A DNA stretch of 64,000 nucleotides from Streptomyces sp. R33 (lineage in GTDB: Bacteria; Actinomycetota; Actinomycetes; Streptomycetales; Streptomycetaceae), in assembly GCF_041200175.1 (NCBI RefSeq), contig NZ_CP165727.1:6933501-6997500 (forward strand), in the 5' to 3' direction. Each line of letters starts with the position of its first letter. Position 1 is the first letter of the stretch. The translations under genes and the position numbers were made by a program. Under the pieces are notes generated by a model. The model did not search any database. It was not told the DNA's origin and worked only from the letters and a program-made list of their open reading frames with translations. Below, one piece after another: positions 44,101 to 52,510 of the stretch.

Positions 44101-45821
44101 CCGAGCGTGCCGAGATCGCCGGCGCCCCCGAGGCCCTGCCCGAGGACGACGGCACGGCCAAGGCGCCGCTGCCCGACCTCCGCGAGGCCTACCGGGCCGC
44201 CTCCCGGCTGTACGAGAAGGTCGGCGTCGGCGCCGACCTGCGTGCCGAGCAGGCCCGCGCCGAGAGCGACGAGAGCGCCGCCCTCGCCGAGCTCGACCGC
44301 CTGACCAACAAGGTCCGCACCCGCGCCGCCCAGCTCCTCGAAGGCACCGATGGCGCCGACGGGCCCTCCCGCCAGGCCGCCGCGGCCCGCGCCGAGTCCC
44401 TCGTGCAGATGCTGGAGACCCGTGCGCAGGCGGCCAGCGAGCAGCTCGGCCGGCTGCGCGGCGAGGCAGAACGGCACGCCCCCACCGAGGGCGAGGCGCA
44501 CACCGACCTGCCCGAGGAGCTGATCCCCGGCGACGTGGAGCAGGCCCAGGCCCTCCTGCGCACCGCCACCGCCCAGCTCGCCGCGCACACAGCGGCCGTG
44601 GAGACCGCCCGGGCCGCCCACGCCGACCTGCTGCGTGCCCACCGCACAGCCGAGGACGGCGCCGGAGGCTTCGACGAGACCGCGGCGATGCTGCGGGACC
44701 TGCTGCGCGACCACGCCCACCAGGACGACGAGCAGGAGCCGGCGGCGCACCCGGGCACGCTGGAGGAGGCCCGGCAGTCCGCAGCCGAGGCCCGCCGCTC
44801 CCTGCGCGGCTGCGCCGCCGACCTCTCGGCCGCCGAGGCGGCGGTGCGCGAGGCGAGCGACATCCTGGTCCGCCACGCCAACGCCAACCGCTACGAGCAG
44901 GTACGCACCCCTGCGCGCCAGCAGATCCGCGAACTGCCCGCCTCCGCCCTGCCCGAGCACGCCGCGGCCTGGGCGGCGGCCTTCGCGCCCCGGCTGCGCG
45001 TCCTCACCGACGAGCTGGCCCAGCTGGAACGCAACCGCGACAGCATCGTCGACCGGCTGCGCGGACTGGTGGAGTCCGCCCTGGCCACGCTGCGCTCCGC
45101 CCAGCGGCTCTCCCAGCTCCCCGAGGGGCTGGGGGAGTGGTCGGGCCAGGAGTTCCTGCGCATCCGCTTCGAGGAACCGGACCAGGCCACCCTCACGGAG
45201 CGCCTCGGTGAGGTCATCGACGAGGCCACCCGCGCGGCCGTGAAGAAGAACAGCAGCGCCTCCTTCGGCGAGGGCCGCCGCGACGGCATGTCCCTGCTGC
45301 TGCGCGGAGTCCAGGCCGCCCTGGAACCCAAGGGCATCTCGGTCGAGATCCTCAAGCCGGACGCGGTGCTGCGCGCCGAGCGCGTGCCGGTCGGGCAGAT
45401 GGGCGACGTCTTCTCCGGCGGCCAGCTGCTGACCGCCGCGATCGCCCTGTACTGCACGATGGCGGCGCTGCGCAGCAACGACCGCGGCCGCGACAAGCAC
45501 CGCCACGCGGGCACGCTGTTCCTCGACAACCCGATCGGCCGCGCGAACGCCACGTACCTGCTGGAACTCCAGCGAGCCGTCTCCGACGCGCTCGGCGTCC
45601 AGCTGCTCTACACGACCGGCCTCTTCGACACCACGGCCCTCGCCGAGTTCCCGCTGGTCATCCGGCTGCGCAACGACGCGGACCTGCGGGCGGGCCTGAA
45701 GTACATCAGCGTCGAGGAGCACCTGCGCCCGGGCCTGCCCCAGCAGTCCCCGGAGGAGGAGACCATCCACGGCGAGATCACGGCGACCCGCATGTTCCGC
45801 CGCTCCACGGTCGGTTCCTGA
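41118..45821 (+). CDS. Large SMC-like ATPase (MukB/MksB/JetC-like)
   Basis: This 1567-residue protein has ATPase half-domains at both ends, two long coiled-coil arms rich in Ala/Glu/Arg (about residues 230-600 and 830-1330), and a central globular hinge-like domain (about 610-830, with GIPALPGWRYLAQ and LVDGVVITDP). Walker A is LENGGGKSVLL (Lys 69), the ABC signature FSGGQLL (from 1432), and Walker B TLFLDNPIG (Asp 1470). The residue after the Walker B Asp, usually a catalytic Glu, is Asn. Coupled MksF/MksE-like genes precede it. A chromosome-organising or plasmid-restricting condensin is the best guess. Confidence 0.8.
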   Translation: MYELSRIRLYSIGPAGARYADTVLDLRGVGEPVPHPAPAQAEFFEDEPTGPPRRPAPAGVLFLENGGGKSVLLKLIFSVMLPGHRNTLGGASSGVLRKFLLADDCGHVALEWQHTQTGECVVVGKVSEWRGRQVSNDPRKFAEAWYSFRPGPGLSLDNLPVAEATAVRPPVEGASGAQGRRRTMKGFRDALTEAGKAYPHLEVCFEEIHDRWNEHLTELGLDPELFRYQREMNADEGEAAGLFAVKKDSDFTDLLLRAVTDTRDTDGLADLVHGFGNKLGRRAELMAERDFTAGSVDLLTKIVEAAEARSRLRDVHAGAERRTRTLARRLSARAAEERGRAADLAQRVTGAADGVTSAESARSRSAAISAELAYRHASLALTVADKAAAAQRRELLEARTLHSAWQAAEIVLRHRAASDRSARVAAAILEAERDAAPALAARATAAAALVRALHTAADDGERVANEEEERSASLQEAGEAAHRDATAAATAAQRARSEAEHLRARLAEVEQETAEAVRAGWLDDSAPDADPARAALAASDAEKTAVAAWDESREAARSAADAAREAAAAESRAELTAARAADAADAAEAAHAAEHRAAASLAASPRLAELLGLPPIPETFLPHPRTGTPGAASGAQPGPAGAGPGSTGDGPAPTATAGGDGLTVEDLDRNADELRELLTRGVGAAERQLFELRTAAADDARILGALGDGGLLPPGPDVLATVEYLGEHGIPALPGWRYLAQSVDPADHAAVLAARPELVDGVVITDPDTHSRAREVLSAAALLPRSTVAVGTAAALLAPVPPADHSDTGVFLVPPNPAMHDEHAADEERQALRTRATARDTEIRDLAARLAGDRELAARLASWRTGCPPGRLAELAQQAEAARAFAEEADAELAEARTVRAEADEAAADAARVRDERQDTAQRARRAADALAGLAFRLRERAGWQVKVRELADEAAESEARAEVCLDRARAADEDRRAAQRAADDARRTARALRAERAEIAGAPEALPEDDGTAKAPLPDLREAYRAASRLYEKVGVGADLRAEQARAESDESAALAELDRLTNKVRTRAAQLLEGTDGADGPSRQAAAARAESLVQMLETRAQAASEQLGRLRGEAERHAPTEGEAHTDLPEELIPGDVEQAQALLRTATAQLAAHTAAVETARAAHADLLRAHRTAEDGAGGFDETAAMLRDLLRDHAHQDDEQEPAAHPGTLEEARQSAAEARRSLRGCAADLSAAEAAVREASDILVRHANANRYEQVRTPARQQIRELPASALPEHAAAWAAAFAPRLRVLTDELAQLERNRDSIVDRLRGLVESALATLRSAQRLSQLPEGLGEWSGQEFLRIRFEEPDQATLTERLGEVIDEATRAAVKKNSSASFGEGRRDGMSLLLRGVQAALEPKGISVEILKPDAVLRAERVPVGQMGDVFSGGQLLTAAIALYCTMAALRSNDRGRDKHRHAGTLFLDNPIGRANATYLLELQRAVSDALGVQLLYTTGLFDTTALAEFPLVIRLRNDADLRAGLKYISVEEHLRPGLPQQSPEEETIHGEITATRMFRRSTVGS

Positions 45822-45830
45822 CCGCAGCCC

Positions 45831-45891
45831 GGGAGCCCCCGGCGGGCCGGCCGTACGCCGGCCCGGCCCGCCGGGCCCCGGCGGGGCTCCC
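45831..45891. terminator. Nested bidirectional hairpin after the SMC-like gene
   Basis: The outer stem is GGGAGCCCC/GGGGCTCCC (45831-45839 with 45883-45891); the inner stem is CGGCGGGCCGG/CCGGCCCGCCG (45840-45850 with 45863-45873). It lies between convergent genes, ten bases after the stop of the SMC-like gene. Confidence 0.8.
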
Positions 45892-45927
45892 ACCGCCCCG
45901 CCGAGGGCCCGCAGGGGCGCCCGTACG

Positions 45928-46416
45928 TCAGCCCCGGCCCGAACTCGCCTGATAGCGCCTGTCCGCGCCCGGAGGCGGCCACACGGCCGGCCGGGCGCCC
46001 GGGCCCGCGCCGCTCCGCCGTATTCGGTCCGCCCCGCCGACCGCCTCCGCACGGGCCTCGCGGTTCGCCCGGCGCCGCTCGCGACGGCGGTCCCGAGCCG
46101 TGCTGCTCGGCACCGACACCACCCCGTACCGCTGGTTCCACATCTGCCGGGTGATCAGCACGTCCAGCACGCCCCAGGTGGCCACGACCGTCCCGGCTAT
46201 CGCGCCGATCCCCATCGGCAGGGCCAGCCAGGAGCCGGTGAGCGTGAGGAAGAAGGTGACCGTCGCCCCGGTCAGCGTGACGGCCACGATCAGCACCGCC
46301 CGCACCGCCGCGTCCCGCACCGGGTCCGGCATCCTGCGCCGCCGGGCCGGCTCTTCCTCCCACAGCGACCGCCCCGCCGCGCCCACCGCCGTGCCGGTGT
46401 CCTCGTACATCCCCAT
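45928..46416 (-). CDS. Hypothetical two-helix membrane protein
   Basis: This 162-residue protein has a charged N-terminus (EEEPARRRRMPDPVRD), two hydrophobic helices (AVLIVAVTLTGATVTFFLTLTG and LALPMGIGAIAGTVVATWGVLDVLI) and a basic cytosolic tail. GGGAG lies six bases before ATG 46416; a second in-frame ATG follows two codons later. It has no link to the SMC operon other than being convergent. Bases 46417-46763 upstream, up to the histidine kinase gene, hold promoters but no supported gene. Confidence 0.75.
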   Translation of the reverse strand: MGMYEDTGTAVGAAGRSLWEEEPARRRRMPDPVRDAAVRAVLIVAVTLTGATVTFFLTLTGSWLALPMGIGAIAGTVVATWGVLDVLITRQMWNQRYGVVSVPSSTARDRRRERRRANREARAEAVGGADRIRRSGAGPGARPAVWPPPGADRRYQASSGRG

Positions 46417-46763
46417 CGCACGCTCCCACCCCGACGAATCCCCTCGAACAGGTAGACGTTCGACGCCGTCGAGAGATTCCCGTATCCCGGACTCTTCCCC
46501 AGCACCTGCCCAGCCCGGAACGAAGAATTCCAGCCATCCATCAGGTTGCGGGAACTCACACCCCACCAAGTGTCATCTGCCACATAACGGGCCGCTCTTG
46601 ACCGGATGTGTCGGACAACTCGTGATCTACGCCCGGGCGTCCGGCCGAAAACGTCCGGACACGCCTTCGAAGCCGCCCCCCGGCAGTAGTAGGCTCACGC
46701 CGTTTAAATGACGGAACACCGACCCCCGACAACGGGGTTGAGTTGGGGGAGGCTGGGGAGGCC

Positions 46764-49532
46764 ATGCGCTTTCGCGGGAAGTCCATCCGCCGGAAGATCG
46801 TGGCGTTGCTCCTTGTGCCGCTCATCTCCCTCACCGCCCTCTGGGGCTTCGCCACCGTGATCACCGGCCGCCAGGCCGTCCAGCTCCTCGACGTCGCCTA
46901 CGTCATCGACAAGGTCGGCTACCCCGTCGAGGACGTCGTCCGCGTCATCCAGAAGGAACGCCGCCAGACCCTCGTCGTCCTCGGCGACCCCCGCGCCTCC
47001 ACCGCCACCGCCGAACTCGCCAAGCGCCGCGCCGCCACCGACGAGATCGTCGACCGGATCGGCCGCAACGCCAAGGACCCCGAGGTCGCCGACGAGCTGG
47101 CCCCGGCGGCCGCCCAGCGCCTCGACTCCATCCTCGACGCCTTCCACGGCATCGGCGCACTGCGCCGCTCCGTCGACCAGAACACCCTCGACCCCAGTCA
47201 GGCGCTGGAGCTCTACAGCAGGCTCGTCGACCCCTGCTACGAGTTCCTCATGAACCTCCACGCGCTCGAGAACGTGGAAATGGACAAGCAGGGCCGCGCC
47301 CTCGTCGGCATCACCCGCGCCCGCGAGACGCTCTCCCGCGAGGACGCGGTCATCGCCGCCGCCCTCGCCGCCCGCAACGTCAGCGCCGCGGACATCCGGC
47401 ACGTCTCCGACCTCGCCGCCAACCGCACCCTGCTCTACGAGTTCAACCTCGCGATCCTCCCGGCCGGCGACCGCGAGCTGTTCGAGCAGTACTGGAGCAA
47501 TCCCGAGACCAAGCCGCTGCGCGACGCCGAGGAGCGGTTCCTCGCCGGCGGCCCCGGCAAGAACCCGCGCATCACCGCCGCCCAGTGGGACGAGGCAGCG
47601 AACAAGGTCCTCGACGACCTCGCCGCGATGGGCACCGCCGCCGGCGACCGCTACCAGAAGCGCGTCGAACCCGTCGCCATGGACGTCCTCGTCCAGGCGG
47701 CCATCGCCGGCATCCTCGGCTTCATCGCCCTCGTCGTCTCCGTCGTCCTCTCCGTGCGCATCGGCCGCGACCTCGTCCGCGACCTGTCCCGGCTCCGCAA
47801 GGAGGCCCACGAGGTCTCCGGCGTCCGGCTGCCCGCCGTGATGCGCCGCCTCGCCGCCGGCGAACACGTGGACATCGAGACCGAGGCCCCGCGCCTGGAG
47901 TACGAGAAGGACGAGGTCGGCCAGGTCGGCCAGGCCCTCAACACCCTCCAGCGCGCCGCCGTCGAGGCCGCCGTCAAGCAGGCCGAGCTCCGCCGGGGCG
48001 TCTCCGAGGTGTTCGTCAACCTCGCCCGCCGCAACCAGGTCCTGCTGCACCGCCAGCTGACCCTGCTCGACACCATGGAGCGCCGCACCGAGGACGCCGA
48101 GGAACTCGCCGACCTCTTCCGCCTCGACCACATGACCACCCGCATGCGCCGCCACGCCGAGGGCCTCGTGATCCTCTCCGGCGCAGCCCCCTCCCGCCAG
48201 TGGCGCAAGCCCGTCCAGCTCATGGACGTCGTCCGGGCCGCCGTCGCCGAGGTCGAGGACTACGAGCGCATCGAGGTACGCCGGCTGCCGCGGCTCGGCA
48301 TAGCCGGCCCCGCCGTCGCCGACGTCACCCACCTCGTCGCCGAACTCCTCGAGAACGCCACCGTGTTCTCCCCGCCGCACACCGCCGTCCAGGTGCACGG
48401 CGAGCGCGTCGCCAACGGATTCACCCTCGAGATCCACGACCGCGGCCTCGGCATGAACCCCGAGGCGCTGCTCGACGCGAACCTCCGGCTCGCCGAGACC
48501 CCCGAGTTCGAGCTCTCCGACACCGACCGCCTCGGTCTGTTCGTCGTCAGCCGCCTCGCGCAGCGCCACGGCGTCAAGGTCGTCCTCCAGCCCAGCCCGT
48601 ACGGCGGCACCACCGCCGTGGTGTTCCTCCCGGCGGCCCTGCTCACCGAGGCCCCCGAGACGAACGGCACCGGCCTGCGCCTCGGCGACGGCAGGGGAGG
48701 CCGGGCGAACGGCCCCGGCCGGCCCGCCCCGGCCGCCGTGGAGCGCACCCCGGCCGGCCGCCCGCCGGCCGCCCCCGAACTGCGCGGCCCCGTCGAACTG
48801 GAGGCCCCGCTCGGAGTGCTCGGGCTGGACGGCCTCGACGACCCGGCCGCCCTGGACGAGGTCACCACCGGGATCACCGGGATCACCGGCGCCGGCGGCC
48901 GCCCCGCCATGGCCACGCTCGACGACGAGACCCCGCCGAACGGCACCCCGCGCAGCGCCCTCCTGGGCCTGCGCCCGGCGGACCGGCCGCACACCGACCG
49001 CAAGGGCGACCGCGACCGGGAGCAGCAGGCCCCCACCGGCCCGGTCCGCCTCGACAGCCACCGGCCCGAGGCGATCCGCGGTGCCCGCCCCGAAGCGCCC
49101 CGGTCCGCGGGTGCCGTTCCCCTCCCGCGCCGCAGGCCCACCCCGACGCTGGTCGCCGAGCACGGCCGCCGCATCGAGCCCCGCCCGGTGTCCGCGGTCC
49201 CGCAGCCCGCACCGGACCCGGAGGCCGGCGCCCGCCCCGGCGCCGCCCGGCCCGGCAGCGCCCCCGCCAAGGGCTCCGGCGGGCTGCCCAAGCGCGTCCG
49301 CCAGGCCAGCCTCGCGCCCCAGCTGAAGAACTCCCCGGCCCCCGCACCCGCCGAAGCCGCCGCGGACCCGGTGGTCCACCGCGACGCGGACGACGTACGT
49401 ACGCGCATGACCGCACTCCAGCGCGGCTGGACGGCGGGCCGCAAGCAGCAGGCACAGCAGCAGTCCGGGACCGGGGCAGGCACTTCCGCCGCCACCGGTC
49501 CCGGATCCGAGAACGAGGGGGACGGTCGATGA
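46764..49532 (+). CDS. Conservon sensor histidine-kinase-like protein (CvnA type, NIT domain)
   Basis: This 922-residue membrane protein has a first helix (about residues 12-32), a large extracytoplasmic nitrate/nitrite-sensing (NIT-type) domain (about 50-300), a second helix (about 308-332), a HAMP-like linker and a HATPase_c domain. The HATPase has N-box ELLENATVFSPP near 525 and DRGLGM. A Pro/Gly/Ala-rich tail of about 280 residues follows. The phospho-acceptor region RNQVLLHRQLTLLDTMERR is that of conservon kinases. Together with the next three genes it forms a membrane-associated, G-protein-like signalling unit. ATG 46764 is preferred over TTG 46743. Confidence 0.92.
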   Translation: MRFRGKSIRRKIVALLLVPLISLTALWGFATVITGRQAVQLLDVAYVIDKVGYPVEDVVRVIQKERRQTLVVLGDPRASTATAELAKRRAATDEIVDRIGRNAKDPEVADELAPAAAQRLDSILDAFHGIGALRRSVDQNTLDPSQALELYSRLVDPCYEFLMNLHALENVEMDKQGRALVGITRARETLSREDAVIAAALAARNVSAADIRHVSDLAANRTLLYEFNLAILPAGDRELFEQYWSNPETKPLRDAEERFLAGGPGKNPRITAAQWDEAANKVLDDLAAMGTAAGDRYQKRVEPVAMDVLVQAAIAGILGFIALVVSVVLSVRIGRDLVRDLSRLRKEAHEVSGVRLPAVMRRLAAGEHVDIETEAPRLEYEKDEVGQVGQALNTLQRAAVEAAVKQAELRRGVSEVFVNLARRNQVLLHRQLTLLDTMERRTEDAEELADLFRLDHMTTRMRRHAEGLVILSGAAPSRQWRKPVQLMDVVRAAVAEVEDYERIEVRRLPRLGIAGPAVADVTHLVAELLENATVFSPPHTAVQVHGERVANGFTLEIHDRGLGMNPEALLDANLRLAETPEFELSDTDRLGLFVVSRLAQRHGVKVVLQPSPYGGTTAVVFLPAALLTEAPETNGTGLRLGDGRGGRANGPGRPAPAAVERTPAGRPPAAPELRGPVELEAPLGVLGLDGLDDPAALDEVTTGITGITGAGGRPAMATLDDETPPNGTPRSALLGLRPADRPHTDRKGDRDREQQAPTGPVRLDSHRPEAIRGARPEAPRSAGAVPLPRRRPTPTLVAEHGRRIEPRPVSAVPQPAPDPEAGARPGAARPGSAPAKGSGGLPKRVRQASLAPQLKNSPAPAPAEAAADPVVHRDADDVRTRMTALQRGWTAGRKQQAQQQSGTGAGTSAATGPGSENEGDGR

Positions 49533-49966
49533 CCGCACCGCAGACCGGCAACGACACCCGGGGCCGCGGCTCCGGTCCGCTCAACTGGCTCCTCGACGAG
49601 CTCGTCGACCGGGTCGGCAGCATCCGCAAGGCGGTGGTCCTCTCCGGCGACGGCCTGCCCACCGGCAGCTCCAAGGACCTGACCCGCGAGGACAGCGAGC
49701 ACCTGGCCGCCGTGGCCTCCGGCTTCCACAGCCTCGCCAAGGGAGTCGGCCGCCACTTCGAGTCCGGCAGTGTCCGCCAGACCGTCGTCGAGCTGGACGA
49801 GGCCTTCCTCTTCGTCATGGCCGCCGGCGACGGCAGCTGCCTCGCCGTGCTCTCCGACGCCGACTCCGACGTCGGGCAGGTCGCGTACGAGATGACCTTG
49901 ATGGTCAAGCGGGTAGGCGACCACCTGGCGACCGCTCCCCGCTCCGGGCTGCCAGCCGGAGGGTGA
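49529..49966 (+). CDS. Roadblock/LC7 domain protein (CvnB type)
   Basis: This 145-residue protein consists of a roadblock/LC7 fold (LNWLLDELVDRVGSIRKAVVLSGDGLPTGSS, then AVASGFHSLAKGVGRHF). In conservons, CvnB acts with CvnD as a GTPase-activating or docking partner. The ATG overlaps the kinase stop (ATGA). DUF742 and GTPase genes follow. Confidence 0.93.
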   Translation: MTAPQTGNDTRGRGSGPLNWLLDELVDRVGSIRKAVVLSGDGLPTGSSKDLTREDSEHLAAVASGFHSLAKGVGRHFESGSVRQTVVELDEAFLFVMAAGDGSCLAVLSDADSDVGQVAYEMTLMVKRVGDHLATAPRSGLPAGG

Positions 49967-49976
49967 GGCGGACGGT

Positions 49977-50453
49977 ATGAGCGATCCAGGCCAGAACCGC
50001 CCGGACCACCGCCCGGACCACCGCCCGGACCACCTGGCGGGCGCCCCCGGCACACCCGGGGCACCGCAGGAACCCGCCCACCCGCACTGGTTCGACGACG
50101 AAGCGGGTCCCGTCGTCCGCCCGTACGCCATGACCCGCGGCCGGACCAGCCACGCCGGCCAGCACCGGCTCGACCTGATCGCGCTCGTCGTCGCCGAACC
50201 GGCGGCCGACGATCCGGTCTGGGACATGACCCTGTCCCCGGAGCACGCCCACATCCTCGGGCTGTGCCGGGAGCGCCCGCAGTCGGTCGCCGAGCTCGCG
50301 GCCGAACTCGACCTCGCGGTCGGGGTCGTACGGGTCCTGATCGGGGACCTGGTCGACGAGGAACTGGTCCACGTGACCCGGCCGGTACCGCCGGCCGAAC
50401 TGCCCGATGAATCCATTCTGCGTGAGGTGATCGATGGCCTTCGGGCGCTCTAG
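49977..50453 (+). CDS. DUF742 winged-helix protein (CvnC type)
   Basis: This 158-residue protein has the DUF742 core: VVRPYAMTRGRTSHAGQHRLDLIALVVA, HAHILGLCRERPQSVAELAAELDLAVGVVRVLIGDLVDEELVHV, with the usual winged-helix pattern. Near the N-terminus, three 12-bp tandem repeats (GCCCGGACCACC, 49999-50034) give PDHR PDHR PDHL. Its end overlaps the cvnD-type gene by 20 bases. Confidence 0.93.
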   Translation: MSDPGQNRPDHRPDHRPDHLAGAPGTPGAPQEPAHPHWFDDEAGPVVRPYAMTRGRTSHAGQHRLDLIALVVAEPAADDPVWDMTLSPEHAHILGLCRERPQSVAELAAELDLAVGVVRVLIGDLVDEELVHVTRPVPPAELPDESILREVIDGLRAL

Positions 50454-51060
50454 CCGCACCGGTGCGATGCACGCCGTGTCGCCGGTCGAGCCGCTGACCC
50501 TGAAGATCCTGGTCGCGGGTGGCTTCGGGGTGGGCAAGACCACCCTGGTCAGTGCGGTGAGCGAGATCAGACCGCTGCGGACCGAGGAACTGCTGTCCGA
50601 GCCCGGTGTCGGCATCGACGACACCGGGGGAGTGGAGGGCAAGTCCACCACCACCGTGGCGATGGACTTCGGGCGCATCACGCTGCGCGAGGACCTGGTC
50701 CTGTACCTGTTCGGCACGCCCGGACAGGACCGCTTCTGGTTCCTGTGGGACGAGCTGGCCCAGGGCTCGCTCGGCGCCGTCGTCCTCGCCGACACCCGCC
50801 GCCTCGCCGACTGCTTCGCCGCCGTCGACTACTTCGAGCGGCGGGGGATCCCGTTCGTGGTCGCCGTCAACTGCTTCGACGGGGCCGAACGCCATCCGGT
50901 GGTGACCGTACGGGAGGCGCTGGACCTCGACCCCGAGGTGCCGGTGCTGCTGTGCGACGCCCGGGACCGGGAGTCCGTGAAGGACGTGCTGGTCGGGGTC
51001 GTGGAACACGCGATGTCGTTGGCGCGGGCCCGGCGCCGGAGCCTGACCGCGGGGACCTGA
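50434..51060 (+). CDS. Conservon GTP-binding protein (CvnD type)
   Basis: This 208-residue Ras-like GTPase of the conservon family has the P-loop GGFGVGKTTLVSAV, switch II GTPGQDRFWFLWDEL, an AVNCFD NKxD-equivalent and a LLCDARD C-terminal base-recognition strand. It is probably recruited by the kinase-like protein and CvnB to signal membrane status. It overlaps the DUF742 gene. It is the last gene before a clear terminator. Confidence 0.94.
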   Translation: MAFGRSSRTGAMHAVSPVEPLTLKILVAGGFGVGKTTLVSAVSEIRPLRTEELLSEPGVGIDDTGGVEGKSTTTVAMDFGRITLREDLVLYLFGTPGQDRFWFLWDELAQGSLGAVVLADTRRLADCFAAVDYFERRGIPFVVAVNCFDGAERHPVVTVREALDLDPEVPVLLCDARDRESVKDVLVGVVEHAMSLARARRRSLTAGT

Positions 51061-51099
51061 CCAGCGTCTCCCGGCCCCCGGGGACCGGGTGCACAGGAG

Positions 51100-51135
51100 G
51101 CGGCCCGTACCCCCGCCGACTGGGGTACGGGCCGC
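51100..51135 (+). terminator. Terminator after the conservon
   Basis: A perfect 14-bp stem, GCGGCCCGTACCCC with GGGGTACGGGCCGC, encloses an eight-base loop, 39 bases past the GTPase stop. The rest of the 259-bp gap to 51319 shows no gene. Confidence 0.85.
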
Positions 51136-51319
51136 AGCTCTCATGGGGGGAGACGGAGGGTCTCGCTCGCGGCGTCGTACGCGGAGCGGGACTGTGGAGC
51201 GAGTGTGAACCCGTCGCCGGGGGCCGTCAAGCGTTGGGACAACAGCCCCTGTTCAGGGTCCGCGCCCGCCCGCCGCCGTCACCCCGGCGTGGCCGTCCGC
51301 GCCACCTGCGCCAGGGTCG

Positions 51320-52510
51320 TCACCGCACCGCGACGACCGCCGATCCGTGCCCGAACAGCCCCTGGTTCGCGGTGATCCCCGCGCGGGCCCCCGGTACCTG
51401 CCGGTCCCCGGCCGTACCGCGCAACTGCCAGGTCAGCTCGCACACCTGGGCGATGGCCTGCGCCGGCACCGCCTCCCCGAAGGAGGCCAGCCCGCCGCTG
51501 GCGTTCACCGGCACCCGCCCGCCGAGCGCCGTCGCGCCCTCCCGTACGAGCTTGGCCCCCTCGCCCTCGGCGCACAGGCCGATGTCCTCGTACCACTCCA
51601 GTTCCAGGGCGGTGGAGAGGTCGTACACCTCGGCGAGCGAAAGGTCGCCGGGCCCGATGCCGGCTTCCTCGTACGCGGCACGGGCGATCGACGCCCGGAA
51701 CGAGCCCGGCGCCGGCCGTACGGCGGTCACCGAGTCGGTGGCGATGTCCGGGAGGTCGAGGACCGTACGGGGATACGTCGGCGTCACCGTCGACACCGCC
51801 CGGATCCGCACCGGATCGGCGATCCCGCGCGAGCGCGCGAAGTCCATGCTGCTCAGGACCAGCGCCGCGCCCCCGTCCGAGGTGGCGCAGATGTCGAGCA
51901 GCCGCAGCGGATCGGCGACGACCGCCGACCGCGCGACCTCGTCGGCGGTGACCGGCTTGCGGTAGCGGGCGTGCGGGTTGAGTGCGCCGGCCGCGGCGTT
52001 CTTGACCTTCACCTGCGCGAAGTCCTCGAGCGTGTCCCCGTACACGGCCATCCGGCGGCGCGCGTACAGGGCGAAGTACGCCGGGTTCGTGGCGCCCAGC
52101 ACGCGGAACCGCAGCCAGTCCGGATCGTCCGGCCGGTCCCCGCCCGCCGGGGCGAAGAACCCCTTGGGCGCCGCGTCCGCGCCGACCACCAGGACGACGT
52201 CGGCCAGCCCGGCCAGGATCTGCGCCCGCGCCGCCCCGATGGCCTGGGCCCCGGAGGCGCAGGCCGCGTACACGCTGGTCACGCGCGCGCCCTGCCAGCC
52301 GAGGGCCTGGGCGAAGGTCGCACCGGCCACGTAGCCGGGGTAGCCGGAGCGCACGGTGTCGGCGCCGACGATCGACCGGACGTCGGTCCATTCGAGCCCG
52401 GCGTCGGCGAGCGCGGTGCGGGCCGCGGCCCGCCCGTACTCGACGAAGCTGCGGCCCCACTTGCCCCAGGGGTGCATCCCGGCCCCGAGGACGGCGATGT
52501 CGGCGCTCAC
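51320..52510 (-). CDS. Thiolase-like lipid-transfer / acyl-CoA C-acyltransferase family protein
   Basis: This 396-residue protein is thiolase-fold (SCP-x thiolase type). The nucleophile cysteine lies in SVYAACASGAQAIGAARAQ, a histidine is in GITANQGLFGHGSAV near the end, and NASGGLASFGEAVPAQAIAQV matches the substrate region. Such proteins paired with a DUF35 partner act in degradation of steroid or branched side chains, often as aldol-lyases. The GTG at 52510 overlaps the DUF35 stop. Confidence 0.87.
   Translation of the reverse strand: MSADIAVLGAGMHPWGKWGRSFVEYGRAAARTALADAGLEWTDVRSIVGADTVRSGYPGYVAGATFAQALGWQGARVTSVYAACASGAQAIGAARAQILAGLADVVLVVGADAAPKGFFAPAGGDRPDDPDWLRFRVLGATNPAYFALYARRRMAVYGDTLEDFAQVKVKNAAAGALNPHARYRKPVTADEVARSAVVADPLRLLDICATSDGGAALVLSSMDFARSRGIADPVRIRAVSTVTPTYPRTVLDLPDIATDSVTAVRPAPGSFRASIARAAYEEAGIGPGDLSLAEVYDLSTALELEWYEDIGLCAEGEGAKLVREGATALGGRVPVNASGGLASFGEAVPAQAIAQVCELTWQLRGTAGDRQVPGARAGITANQGLFGHGSAVVAVR

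Noticed and set aside
40953..46052. A 1699-residue minus-strand open frame antisense to the SMC-like gene
   Set aside because: It is a GC-bias shadow: Gly/Ala/Val/Arg-rich, no domain, and exactly opposite a gene with Walker motifs.
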